From Saprospiraceae bacterium (GTDB lineage: Bacteria; Bacteroidota; Bacteroidia; Chitinophagales; Saprospiraceae): a DNA stretch of 64,000 nucleotides. Shown one piece after another: positions 44,337 to 52,487 of this stretch. Location: positions 248,001-312,000 of the forward strand of contig JAHDCU010000005.1 of NCBI GenBank assembly GCA_020629715.1, given 5' to 3'. The stretch's first letter is position 1, and the number at the start of each line of letters is the position of its first letter. A program made the translations under genes and the position numbers. The notes under the pieces are model-generated. The model was not told where the DNA came from. It worked only from the letters and a program-made list of their open reading frames with translations, and did no database searches.

Positions 44337-45116
44337 ATGGATATGATCTCTGCATTAATACCTCTCTCAAAGGAGAAAATAAAATATTGCCAAAGTTTAC
44401 AATCAGCCAAGGCTAGACAAAAGTATGACAAATTCGTTATCGAAGGTGATAAAATTTCACTGGAGTTTATTCAGCAAAAACCCTTAGATATCGAATTTTT
44501 AGTTTGTAGGGATGACTGGTATATTAGAAATTTTCATATTGTCGAAAATATAAAAATAAAGTGCTTCAGATGTGATGAAAAAGATTTCAAGAAAATTTCT
44601 TCCCATAGAACGCCACAAGGTGTTCTATTGGTAGCAAAGAGGATGAGTTTAACAAAACTTAAAGATTTATCATCTCAAGCTTGGTATTTGTATCTGGATA
44701 GGATTCAAGATCCGGGTAATATGGGTACGATCCTCAGAGTAGCAGAATGGTTTGGGATAGGAGCGGTGATCTTGGCTAAGGGCTGTGTTGATGTGTTTAA
44801 TCCGAAAGTGATACAGTCGTCGATGGGCAGTATATGGAGGGTCCAGAGGGCTTTAGCAACATTTGAAGAGGTATGTGCAGAGTTTAAAGATATTACGAAA
44901 ATATCGTCATCATTAAATGGAACAGTGGGTTTAGAGTCCTTATCTAATATGTCGTCAGGGATTATTGTGATAGGTAATGAGAGTAAAGGAGTCTCTGATG
45001 AGATACAGAAAAAATCAGATGTACTTCTAAAAATCAACTCTGCAACGACTAATCAAGCGGAGTCTCTTAATGCGGCAATGGCAACAGGAATTATTTGTTC
45101 TTACTTAAGACATTGA
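44337..45116 (+). CDS. SpoU/TrmH-family RNA 2'-O-methyltransferase
   Basis: 259 residues. The N-terminal substrate-binding region has KARQKYDKFVIEGDK (25-39). The SPOUT knot has LDRIQDPGNMGTILRVAEWFG (motif 1), IVIGNESKGVS (motif 2) and NSATTNQAESLNAAMATGI (motif 3), all intact. It methylates a ribose in rRNA or tRNA with S-adenosylmethionine; RlmB-like 23S activity is the usual guess. It is divergent from tamL, and its end overlaps the convergent glycosyltransferase gene by 16 bases. Confidence 0.88.
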   Translation: MDMISALIPLSKEKIKYCQSLQSAKARQKYDKFVIEGDKISLEFIQQKPLDIEFLVCRDDWYIRNFHIVENIKIKCFRCDEKDFKKISSHRTPQGVLLVAKRMSLTKLKDLSSQAWYLYLDRIQDPGNMGTILRVAEWFGIGAVILAKGCVDVFNPKVIQSSMGSIWRVQRALATFEEVCAEFKDITKISSSLNGTVGLESLSNMSSGIIVIGNESKGVSDEIQKKSDVLLKINSATTNQAESLNAAMATGIICSYLRH

Positions 45117-46381
45117 TTTTTTATCAGTGTACCGTACTGAGAAGCGCTGTGCTGAAAACTGAACTTTTCGATATAATTCTGATAGATATCTATTGACTTT
45201 ATCTGAGAGTACCACGTATTGATATCTAATTTGTTAGGATCATTTATATCGATAAACAAACCTTTAGGATAGTCATTGATCAATTTTTTTACATCGTGAG
45301 CATGTGATGGACCAAAACATATGATCGCTTTTCTAGTGGATAGGTATTCATATAATTTCAAAGGAATTCTACCAGAAGCATTAGTGCCACCATTAATTGA
45401 AAGGATAAAAATATCGTTCGAGATTAGAAGTTGTCTGACCCTTTGTTTATCCACAAAGCCAAGAAGCTCTATCTGATTATGATAAGGGCTGTTTTCTACT
45501 TCAATCTTAACGCTATTGCTTAAATTACCAGCTATAGTAAATTGATTATCAGTACTTTGAGGAAGTAAACTGTTGAGAGCATTCCAGAGCTTAGGATGAT
45601 TTCTGTCATCTCCCAGTAGGCCTAAGTAGCATATGTGGATACCTGATGTTTTATGGGATTTATCACCAATTATTGGTTCCGTATAGCCATTTCTTATGAT
45701 AGCCGTTTGATTAGCTCCAAGTTCGTTAAACTCTTTTGCCCAGCTATTGCTTACAGTTACCACTTGATCAGCTGACTGCAATACGGACTTTTCAAGTTTG
45801 CGATACTTACGATCAGCCCATTTTGAAAGTCTCAATTGATCGTAGTATTCTACATTAGTCCATGGATCCCGAAAATCTGCAATCCATTTTAAATGAGGAA
45901 ATCTATGTTTTAAACCCTGTGCAATGAGATGCATCGAGTGAGGTGGTCCTGTGGAAATTACAAGATCAATTGGCTCTACCTTCAGTTTTTTGGATAGATA
46001 AGATATAGATGGTCTTATCCAAAATTTACGAGCATCGGGAATAAATAGATTGCCTCTAATCCATTGACTAAGTTTAGTTTTCCAATTCACTTTTTGGATG
46101 TCGGAAAACCCTGAATACTTTTTAGATGAATTTAAGCCAAGCGAACTAGCGATATTGTAGGGTTCAAAAATTGGTCGCTTCCATATATTCAAATCGGGAT
46201 GAATATTTTGTAACAATGTATCATCTCGCTGAGGAATCTCGTGGAGATCTGGAGTATAGATGGTGATTTTATATCCTTTTTCTACCAGTAGCTTTGATAG
46301 ATTTAACCATCTTTGGACTCCAGCGCCGCCGCTTGGAGGCCAGTAGTATGCAATAATTAATATGTGTATAGGATCTTTCAA
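45101..46381 (-). CDS. Glycosyltransferase family 4
   Basis: 426 residues with two Rossmann domains. The N-terminal part has HILIIAYYWPPSGGAGVQRW (5-24), typical of GT4 acceptor domains, and the C-terminal part IHICYLGLLGDDRN, QIELLGFVDKQRVRQLL and GRIPLKLYEYLSTRKAIICF, with the Glu in KLYEYLS as the nucleotide-sugar ligand. It likely adds a sugar to a surface polysaccharide. It is divergent from the GT2 gene and begins the polysaccharide region. Confidence 0.87.
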   Translation of the reverse strand: MKDPIHILIIAYYWPPSGGAGVQRWLNLSKLLVEKGYKITIYTPDLHEIPQRDDTLLQNIHPDLNIWKRPIFEPYNIASSLGLNSSKKYSGFSDIQKVNWKTKLSQWIRGNLFIPDARKFWIRPSISYLSKKLKVEPIDLVISTGPPHSMHLIAQGLKHRFPHLKWIADFRDPWTNVEYYDQLRLSKWADRKYRKLEKSVLQSADQVVTVSNSWAKEFNELGANQTAIIRNGYTEPIIGDKSHKTSGIHICYLGLLGDDRNHPKLWNALNSLLPQSTDNQFTIAGNLSNSVKIEVENSPYHNQIELLGFVDKQRVRQLLISNDIFILSINGGTNASGRIPLKLYEYLSTRKAIICFGPSHAHDVKKLINDYPKGLFIDINDPNKLDINTWYSQIKSIDIYQNYIEKFSFQHSASQYGTLIKNQCLK

Positions 46382-46463
46382 ACTGATATTAGTAGTACAA
46401 AGTTAATCAGTTCTACTAAAGCTAGGTGTGGTTGTTTTAAAATGGAAAAACTACCTTTGAGAC

Positions 46464-47312
46464 GTGAAGCAGATTGTGATCATACCCGCATATAACGAAG
46501 AGCAAAATATTGCTAGGGTGATAAAATCTCTAATCGATCAAACCCAGAAACCGGAGTTATTAGTCATCGTGGATGATGGTTCTACAGATAAAACTGCAGA
46601 GATAGTATTGAATTTTAAAAGAAGATATCACTGGATTAATCTCGTGACTAATCATGATAAACAGTCAAGAAGTATCGGATCTAAAATTGTCGAAGCCTTT
46701 GATCTTGGCTTAGCGAATATTCACCTTCAATCTTTTGATTTGGTCAGTAAATTTGACGCTGATCTTGAGTTTCCTGCCGACTACATAGAGCGCATACAAG
46801 AGTATTTCAAGTTAGACGATAAGCTAGGTTTGGTTGGTGGTATTTGTAATATATACGACGGCAAGTGGATTTCAGAAGGGCTTACCAACTTGGATCATGT
46901 CAGGGGGGCATTAAAAACTTATCGAGTCTCTGCCTTTGTAGAAATGGAAGGTTTGCGTAAAAGCATGGGCTGGGATAGTGCAGATGAGTTTATTCTAAGA
47001 TATCATGGCTGGGCAATCAAGGTCGTTTCAGATTTAAGTGTCAGACACTACAGGGAAACGAATCATCATATCGGATGGCGAAAATCTGCACAACTGAATG
47101 CTGAGGTATTCCATAAGTTGAGGTATGGATTTTTTATAGGGACATTATCCTGCCTGAAGAGAATCATAAAGTTTAAACCTTTTCTTGTCAATGGTTTGTA
47201 TACTACATGGTGGTTTTATGTTTTATACTTCAAAGGAGTACAGCCAATCGTTTCTGAAAAAGTAGGCGAATTTATTCGTAGGTATAGAGTCGCTAATATA
47301 AAATTTAAATAA
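46464..47312 (+). CDS. Glycosyltransferase family 2
   Basis: 282 residues from a GTG start directly before the first conserved strand (KQIVIIPAYNEEQN). GT-A motifs are VIVDDGSTDKT (33-43) and the metal-binding SKFDADLEFP (about 97-106). No membrane domain beyond a possible amphipathic C-terminal region. It transfers a sugar from a nucleotide donor, probably to a lipid-linked glycan. The stop overlaps the next gene's ATG (TAATG), showing coupling with the methyltransferase. Confidence 0.88.
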   Translation: MKQIVIIPAYNEEQNIARVIKSLIDQTQKPELLVIVDDGSTDKTAEIVLNFKRRYHWINLVTNHDKQSRSIGSKIVEAFDLGLANIHLQSFDLVSKFDADLEFPADYIERIQEYFKLDDKLGLVGGICNIYDGKWISEGLTNLDHVRGALKTYRVSAFVEMEGLRKSMGWDSADEFILRYHGWAIKVVSDLSVRHYRETNHHIGWRKSAQLNAEVFHKLRYGFFIGTLSCLKRIIKFKPFLVNGLYTTWWFYVLYFKGVQPIVSEKVGEFIRRYRVANIKFK

Positions 47313-47863
47313 TGTACGAGAACTCATATCCAAAAGAGCGGTTCGAAAAAACCTTATCGTTTCTAAATAAATACGTTGATCAACCTTGTGATATTTTTGA
47401 CTTAGGGGTACATAATCCTTTTACAGATGAGATGTTAAAGCACAATTATCGTGTTACCAATACCAGGGGGGAAGATCTTGATTTGGAGTATGATTGTATA
47501 TATGATTATCCGGTAACACCCGTGGCGACAGCCTTTGAGATCCTCGAGCACCTTTTTTCACCACTAGAGGTATTAAGAAGAATCCAAAGTTCGAAGTTGT
47601 TTGTCACCGTTCCTCTGGATCTATGGTTTGCAAAGGCATATAGAAATGCAAAAGATGAAAGAGACCAACATTTTCATGAATTTGAAGACTGGCAAATGGA
47701 CGCTCTTGTTGAAAAGGCTGGTTGGAATATTATAGATCGTGAAAAGTGGATTATAAAAAACAGAGATATTGGTATACGACCGATCTTAAGGAATCTGACT
47801 CCACGATATTATGCCATCTTTGCCGAACGTAAAAAAGATCACGTCTTTCCTACACGTAAATAG
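47312..47863 (+). CDS. SAM-dependent methyltransferase-like protein in the polysaccharide cluster
   Basis: 183 residues. A degenerate class I motif I may be IFDLGVHNPFTDEML (about 28-42), and ATAFEILEHLFSP (about 70-82) matches the post-I/II region of methyltransferases; RQHFHEFEDWQM-like acidic sequence follows. It is shorter than usual, and the glycine-rich loop is poorly conserved, so activity is uncertain. It is coupled to the GT2 gene. Its 3' end overlaps the convergent sulfotransferase-like gene by 25 bases. Confidence 0.65.
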   Translation: MYENSYPKERFEKTLSFLNKYVDQPCDIFDLGVHNPFTDEMLKHNYRVTNTRGEDLDLEYDCIYDYPVTPVATAFEILEHLFSPLEVLRRIQSSKLFVTVPLDLWFAKAYRNAKDERDQHFHEFEDWQMDALVEKAGWNIIDREKWIIKNRDIGIRPILRNLTPRYYAIFAERKKDHVFPTRK

Positions 47864-48477
47864 GTCTTAAAGAGCTCTTTTAATAAAGATTTACGTTTCC
47901 AAAAGGAGGTAGAGGATATAGAGGCATTATGTTTTTGGGAAAGAGCTGACAAGGCATCATCTAGGTTTCCTTCTGCACCAATAGTGTTCCAAAATTGTAT
48001 AAATCCTTCTTCAAAGTCTTCTAATTCAATAACTAGGTGTTCCTTATTTTGAATAAAAGCTTCTATGTTGTTTTCGATGACAGATATCATAAAGCAGGCC
48101 TCAGGAGTCCCGTATTGATGGTTTTGTAATATGCCTGTACAAAAGTGCCGAAATAGATTATGTTGCATGCATGCCCTCCTTTGATGACTCTCAGCGGTAA
48201 TGACTTGATTTTTACGTTTTAAAAATACGTAAAATGTATCCTGTGGATATTTCGAGTGAAGGGATCCAAGCATCCAAGATAATCGATTATCAGATTCGAT
48301 GTGGTATGCGGGGTAGCTAAGCCTTTTGACTACATCACCTCTATTATTAGATTCATGCGCGGTGCTGTAGTTTGAGATATGTTGGCATGCTTTCACAATA
48401 CTTGTAGAACCTACTCTTCCAGCCGAAAGAATAAATATATGTTTGAATCGCCGCATGTTATTTTTCATCTCAATCAA
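47839..48477 (-). CDS. Sulfotransferase-like protein
   Basis: 212 residues from ATG 48477; ATGs at 48468 and 48456 are alternatives. FILSAGRVGSTSIVKACQH (15-33) resembles the PAPS 5'-phosphosulfate-binding loop of sulfotransferases, and YVFLKRKNQVITAESHQRR (about 82-100) resembles the 3'-phosphate-binding region with its Arg/Ser. Sulfation of a surface polysaccharide would suit a marine bacterium. The family match is by pattern only. Confidence 0.55.
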   Translation of the reverse strand: MIEMKNNMRRFKHIFILSAGRVGSTSIVKACQHISNYSTAHESNNRGDVVKRLSYPAYHIESDNRLSWMLGSLHSKYPQDTFYVFLKRKNQVITAESHQRRACMQHNLFRHFCTGILQNHQYGTPEACFMISVIENNIEAFIQNKEHLVIELEDFEEGFIQFWNTIGAEGNLDDALSALSQKHNASISSTSFWKRKSLLKELFKTYLRVGKT

Positions 48478-48552
48478 TATATCAATGTATAATTATAGAT
48501 CAAAGATGCCATGTAGGAGAGACAATAAAAAATATTACACAGTCTTAGAATA

Positions 48553-48569
48553 GTAAAGCTTAGCTTTAC
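48553..48569. repeat. Short perfect hairpin upstream of the flippase
   Basis: GTAAAGC-TTA-GCTTTAC is a 7-bp stem with a three-base loop in the 158-base gap before the flippase gene. No T run follows, so it is not a classical terminator. Its right half, TAGCTTTA, also resembles the weak -7 element before corA. The rest of the gap shows nothing further I can support. Confidence 0.3.
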
Positions 48570-48635
48570 GTTACGATGTACAATCGCGAATTAGCCCAAC
48601 ATAAAGATTATGATGAATAAACTGAATAGGAGTAT

Positions 48636-50105
48636 ATGGGAGTCATAGCACGGCAGGGTATAAAAAATAGCTTGGTGAAATATCTGACCATTTCTATCGG
48701 ACTTATCAGTTTGGTCTTTATTTATCCTTTAGATATGGATTTATATGGTCAGTTTGGGTTTGTAATTGATACAGCACTTTTATTTAGTCCTTTGGTATTA
48801 TTTGGTAGTCATTTGTCTTCTATTAAGTATTTTTCTCAAGCAAAAGAAAAATCCAATACTGCGGGATTTTATAGTTTTCTAATGTCTCATATATCCATTT
48901 TTGGTTTATTGTTTTTGGTAATTTTCTTAGTGTTTGACCAGCAGATCATACAGTTCTTTAATAATGGAGAAAGGTATTCAGAGGTCTTTATAATTGTATG
49001 TCCCGTAACTCTTTTGACGGCATTGATGTTTGTTCAACTACGCTTTATCTCTAACTATAAGAGGATTGTTATTCCTGGTTTTCTTGAGCAGCTTATTAAG
49101 GTTTCACTCCCAATATTTTTCCTATTAATATATTTTAATGCTGTTTCCATATCCAACTTAAGTTATTTGCTGATCGGCCATTTTTTAGCTGTAAATCTAC
49201 TCCTGTTTTTATACCTGAGGTCATTAGACGCATCGATAAGCATCATAAATTTTTCTTCATTTAGAAAGAGCATAGATATACGAGAATATGCAAGATATAG
49301 TGGTTATATGTTTTTTGGTGGGATCGGTGCTATGCTAGCTTTTAGACTGGATAATTTCATGGTGACCTCTATAACGGATTTTACTCAAGGCGCTGAATAT
49401 CGAATTGCATCCATTTTAGGCGGACTCGTTGCGATACCATCGATGGCACTCTATGCTATAGCATCTCCTATACTATCTCAAGCCATATACGACAAGGACT
49501 TTGATGAAGTAGGACTTATCTATAGAAAAGGCTCTATCAACTTGCTCATAGCAGGTGTATTCGTTTTTCTAGGGATATACTCATGTATAGATATGGTTAT
49601 TTATCTTATGCCCGAGCAGGATTTATCATTCTTAAAAAAAGTAGTTCTTATTATAGGCTCTGCCAAACTGGTTGATATGGTATTTGGTCTCAATGGTCAT
49701 ATACTTGTACATTCAAAGCACTACAAGTATAATTTTATATTCATCATCATCTTAGGATTGAGTAATATATTTTTAAATTATTTCTTAATCCATATATATG
49801 GTCCAATAGGGGCATCCATTGCTACTTTCTGTGCTCTATTGTTGTTTAATTTTATAAAATATTTTTTCCTTAAATCTCGCTTATCGCTTCAGCCGTTTAG
49901 TCGAATACATATTATTTTAATTACTCTTTTCGTTTTACTTGCAGGTTTCATTTATCTCGATATTTTCAATGTTCATATCATTACAAAGTCAATACTACAT
50001 TTGACGATAAGTCTAGGCGTCTTTTGCTCTTATGTCATCTTGTCTAAATCTTCACCAGATATCAATATATATTTGCAGCAAATTATCAATACTTTTAAAA
50101 AATAG
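48636..50105 (+). CDS. Oligosaccharide flippase (polysaccharide biosynthesis, MOP superfamily)
   Basis: 489 residues with about 14 transmembrane segments and the opening QGIKNSLVKYLTISIGLISLV seen in Wzx-like proteins. Charged residues are confined to short loops. It should move lipid-linked glycan repeat units across the inner membrane for surface polysaccharide assembly. It completes the GT4/GT2/methyltransferase/sulfotransferase-like group, although no polymerase is visible. The stop is two bases before the enoyl-CoA hydratase start, so the two are in one transcription unit despite different functions. Confidence 0.87.
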   Translation: MGVIARQGIKNSLVKYLTISIGLISLVFIYPLDMDLYGQFGFVIDTALLFSPLVLFGSHLSSIKYFSQAKEKSNTAGFYSFLMSHISIFGLLFLVIFLVFDQQIIQFFNNGERYSEVFIIVCPVTLLTALMFVQLRFISNYKRIVIPGFLEQLIKVSLPIFFLLIYFNAVSISNLSYLLIGHFLAVNLLLFLYLRSLDASISIINFSSFRKSIDIREYARYSGYMFFGGIGAMLAFRLDNFMVTSITDFTQGAEYRIASILGGLVAIPSMALYAIASPILSQAIYDKDFDEVGLIYRKGSINLLIAGVFVFLGIYSCIDMVIYLMPEQDLSFLKKVVLIIGSAKLVDMVFGLNGHILVHSKHYKYNFIFIIILGLSNIFLNYFLIHIYGPIGASIATFCALLLFNFIKYFFLKSRLSLQPFSRIHIILITLFVLLAGFIYLDIFNVHIITKSILHLTISLGVFCSYVILSKSSPDINIYLQQIINTFKK

Positions 50106-50107
50106 CT

Positions 50108-50866
50108 ATGTCTAATATCCTTATAGATTATAAAAATCAAATTGCATATCTAACAATCAATCGCCCCAAAGCGCTCAATGCTCTGAATAAAGATATTTTT
50201 GATGAGCTTAAAGCATTTTTCAAAGAAGGATATCAGGAATACGATGATTTAGCAGGCGTCATTATAACAGGTAGTGGAGACAAGGCATTTGCCGCAGGAG
50301 CTGATATAAAGGAATTTTTACCATTGATGGAACAAGATAATCCTCCTAATCTATCAAAACGTGGACAGGATATTTTCTTTTTGATAGAGCGATTTCATAA
50401 ACCTGTGATCGCACTAGTCAATGGTTTTGCTTTGGGTGGTGGATTAGAACTTGCGATGAGTTGCCATATCAGAATTGCTACGCCAAATGCAAAATTTGGA
50501 TTACCCGAAACTAATCTTGGTCTTATTCCAGGATATGGTGGTACTATAAGATTGGCATCATTGATAGGTAAGGCTAGGGCAACAGAGTTAATGATTACCG
50601 CTGGCATGATTGATGCTGCTACAGCAGAAAAATTTGGATTAGCAAGTTATGTTCTAGAGGCTGAGGAGGCTATTGCAAAAGCAGAAAAAATAATATCTAC
50701 ATCTAGCACGAAGGGCCCAACAGCGGTTGCAAAATGCTTAGAGCAAGTCTTCCATCCTAAGTCTGATTATATCTCAGAGCACGAGTACTTTACCGTGTTA
50801 TTACAGTCGGAAGAATGTAGAGAGGGTGTAAGTGCCTTTTTAGAAAAAAGAAAACCTAATTTTTAG
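50108..50866 (+). CDS. Enoyl-CoA hydratase/isomerase family protein
   Basis: 252 residues, the standard crotonase length. The oxyanion-hole segments are DKAFAAGADIKEF (57-69) and NGFALGGGLELAMSCHIRIA (about 101-120), and the catalytic Glu is in GLPETNLGLIPGYGGT. It hydrates enoyl-CoA in fatty-acid or amino-acid degradation. It follows the flippase by two bases and ends within a perfect hairpin. Confidence 0.92.
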   Translation: MSNILIDYKNQIAYLTINRPKALNALNKDIFDELKAFFKEGYQEYDDLAGVIITGSGDKAFAAGADIKEFLPLMEQDNPPNLSKRGQDIFFLIERFHKPVIALVNGFALGGGLELAMSCHIRIATPNAKFGLPETNLGLIPGYGGTIRLASLIGKARATELMITAGMIDAATAEKFGLASYVLEAEEAIAKAEKIISTSSTKGPTAVAKCLEQVFHPKSDYISEHEYFTVLLQSEECREGVSAFLEKRKPNF

Positions 50867-50879
50867 CAAATTAGGTTTT
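50851..50879 (+). terminator. Hairpin overlapping the enoyl-CoA hydratase stop codon
   Basis: AAAACCTAATTT (50851-50862) and AAATTAGGTTTT (50868-50879) form a perfect 12-bp stem with a five-base loop that contains part of the TAG stop. The terminal TTTT makes it a plausible intrinsic terminator that can work in both directions, for this gene and for the convergent START-like gene. Confidence 0.65.
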
Positions 50880-50921
50880 AAAGTCATGCCGAGAGGCACT
50901 GTATTTTATTAAAACTTGTAA

Positions 50922-51302
50922 TTATCCACCACAAACGATGCGGAGTTGATCCATCTGAGAGCTCCATAGATCTTTTTGGCTATCAACCTCATCATCATCG
51001 CAAAAATCTGTGATTTCTAAAATTGTCTCGTTGGTGACGTCAGATTTGTACATTCTAAACTCTAGGTACTCATCGTCACTATCTGCATCTTCCCATTTAA
51101 ATCGGATACGCTCTTCTTCGATATCATCTACCATCTCGGCTACCTCTTCTGATCCTTCCCAATCAAAAGTGAAGACGTCACCTTGTACGTCACAGCCATC
51201 ACAAAACCATCTGACTAGGCATTCGGGGTCTGTTAAAAAACGATATAAAATAGCCGGAGAGGCTTTATATATAAATTCTAAGTCGAAAGAAACTCTTTGC
51301 AT
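50922..51302 (-). CDS. START-like domain protein
   Basis: 126 residues. VSFDLEFIYKASPAILYRFL (3-22), then CLVRWFCDGCDVQGDVFTF-type and RIRFKWEDADSDDEYLEFRM segments, give the helix-grip fold of the AHSA1/START-like group; this acidic version is widely conserved in Bacteroidota. Its function is unknown. The gene is divergent from rpoD across a 249-base AT-rich region that contains the rpoD promoter. Confidence 0.82.
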   Translation of the reverse strand: MQRVSFDLEFIYKASPAILYRFLTDPECLVRWFCDGCDVQGDVFTFDWEGSEEVAEMVDDIEEERIRFKWEDADSDDEYLEFRMYKSDVTNETILEITDFCDDDEVDSQKDLWSSQMDQLRIVCGG

Positions 51303-51478
51303 TAAGCTTATTTATTAATTGTAAACATCTGATAAATAGCAAAATAAATATTACTACATGTCATTAGCTGCAAATAAAATGAAAAATTTCAATTTTCAAA
51401 ACAAAAGAACTTTTTTTATGAATATTTCATTTTATTTCAAGTCAAGCTATTTTGAAACAAAATGGCGCGAAAGTGGTA

Positions 51479-51509
51479 TTGTGTATTGATATTATTATGC
51501 TTACTTTTG
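51479..51509 (+). promoter_or_regulatory. rpoD promoter, Bacteroidota type
   Basis: TTG (51479-51481) and TACTTTTG (51502-51509) are 20 bases apart, fitting the Bacteroidota -33 TTTG / -7 TAnnTTTG arrangement. The start codon is 42 bases further on. Confidence 0.6.
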
Positions 51510-51551
51510 CAACCCTTTGGGAAGATTAATTAAATAACCTAACAATTCTTT

Positions 51552-52421
51552 ATGAGACAGCTGAAGATTACCAAGTCGATTACCAATAGAGAAAGTCAAT
51601 CATTAGAGAAGTACTTGCAGGAAATCGGTAAAGTAGATCTTTTGACTCCTGAAGAAGAGGTGGATTTAGCTCAACGGATTAAACAAGGAGACCAAGAAGC
51701 ACTTGAGAGATTGACTAAGGCCAATTTAAGATTCGTGGTTTCGGTTGCGAAACAATATCAAAATCAAGGTCTTTCCTTGAGTGATTTGATAAATGAAGGA
51801 AACCTAGGTTTGATAAAAGCAGCTCAGCGATTTGATGAGACTCGTGGATTTAAGTTCATATCATACGCCGTATGGTGGATTAGACAATCTATACTTCAGG
51901 CACTTGCTGAGCAATCAAGAATAGTAAGACTACCACTCAATAAGGTAGGATCGCTTAATAAGATCAATAGAGCATTTTCAGAATTAGAACAAGAATACGA
52001 AAGGGAACCATCTCCGGAAGAATTAGCGGAGTTGCTTGAAATTCCTACGGAAGAGGTGGAAACAACTCTTGGAGTTGCTGCCCGTCATGTATCTATGGAT
52101 GCGCCATTTGTGGATGGAGAGGATAATTCTTTACTTGATGTCCTTGAAAACGGTAATACGCCTACGACTGATTCTGGTCTAGAATATAAAGAGTCTCTCC
52201 GCAAAGAGATTGAACGATCACTTGGTACATTGACTGAAAGACAATGCGATGTGATCAAACTATATTTTGGTATTAGTGTAGAACACCCCATGTCTTTAGA
52301 AGATATCGGTGAGAAATTTGGTCTTACAAGAGAAAGAGTTAGACAGATCAAAGACAAAGCGATCAATAAGTTAAGATCTGCCTCGAGATCAAAATTGCTA
52401 AAGCACTATTTAGGAGCATAA
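51552..52421 (+). CDS. rpoD: Primary RNA polymerase sigma factor
   Basis: 289 residues, the short Bacteroidota form without region 1.1. Region 1.2 is [20 protein letters not shown] (17-36); region 2 includes [41 protein letters not shown] and [10 protein letters not shown]; region 3 and the 3.2 loop follow; region 4.2 is [20 protein letters not shown] (about 252-271). It is the housekeeping sigma factor that reads TAnnTTTG promoters. It precedes the CtpA-type protease by 66 bases on the same strand. Confidence 0.95.
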   Translation: MRQLKITKSITNRESQSLEKYLQEIGKVDLLTPEEEVDLAQRIKQGDQEALERLTKANLRFVVSVAKQYQNQGLSLSDLINEGNLGLIKAAQRFDETRGFKFISYAVWWIRQSILQALAEQSRIVRLPLNKVGSLNKINRAFSELEQEYEREPSPEELAELLEIPTEEVETTLGVAARHVSMDAPFVDGEDNSLLDVLENGNTPTTDSGLEYKESLRKEIERSLGTLTERQCDVIKLYFGISVEHPMSLEDIGEKFGLTRERVRQIKDKAINKLRSASRSKLLKHYLGA

Positions 52422-52487
52422 TTTTTTAAATGCTTTATGGTTTGGCAAGGAATATGCTCTATGAGTGTATAATCGATTGTCTAATAC

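Noticed and set aside
48478-48635. tRNA or small RNA gene in the gap before the flippase
   Set aside because: Only a 7-bp hairpin is present; there is no cloverleaf or T-loop-like GGTTCGA sequence.
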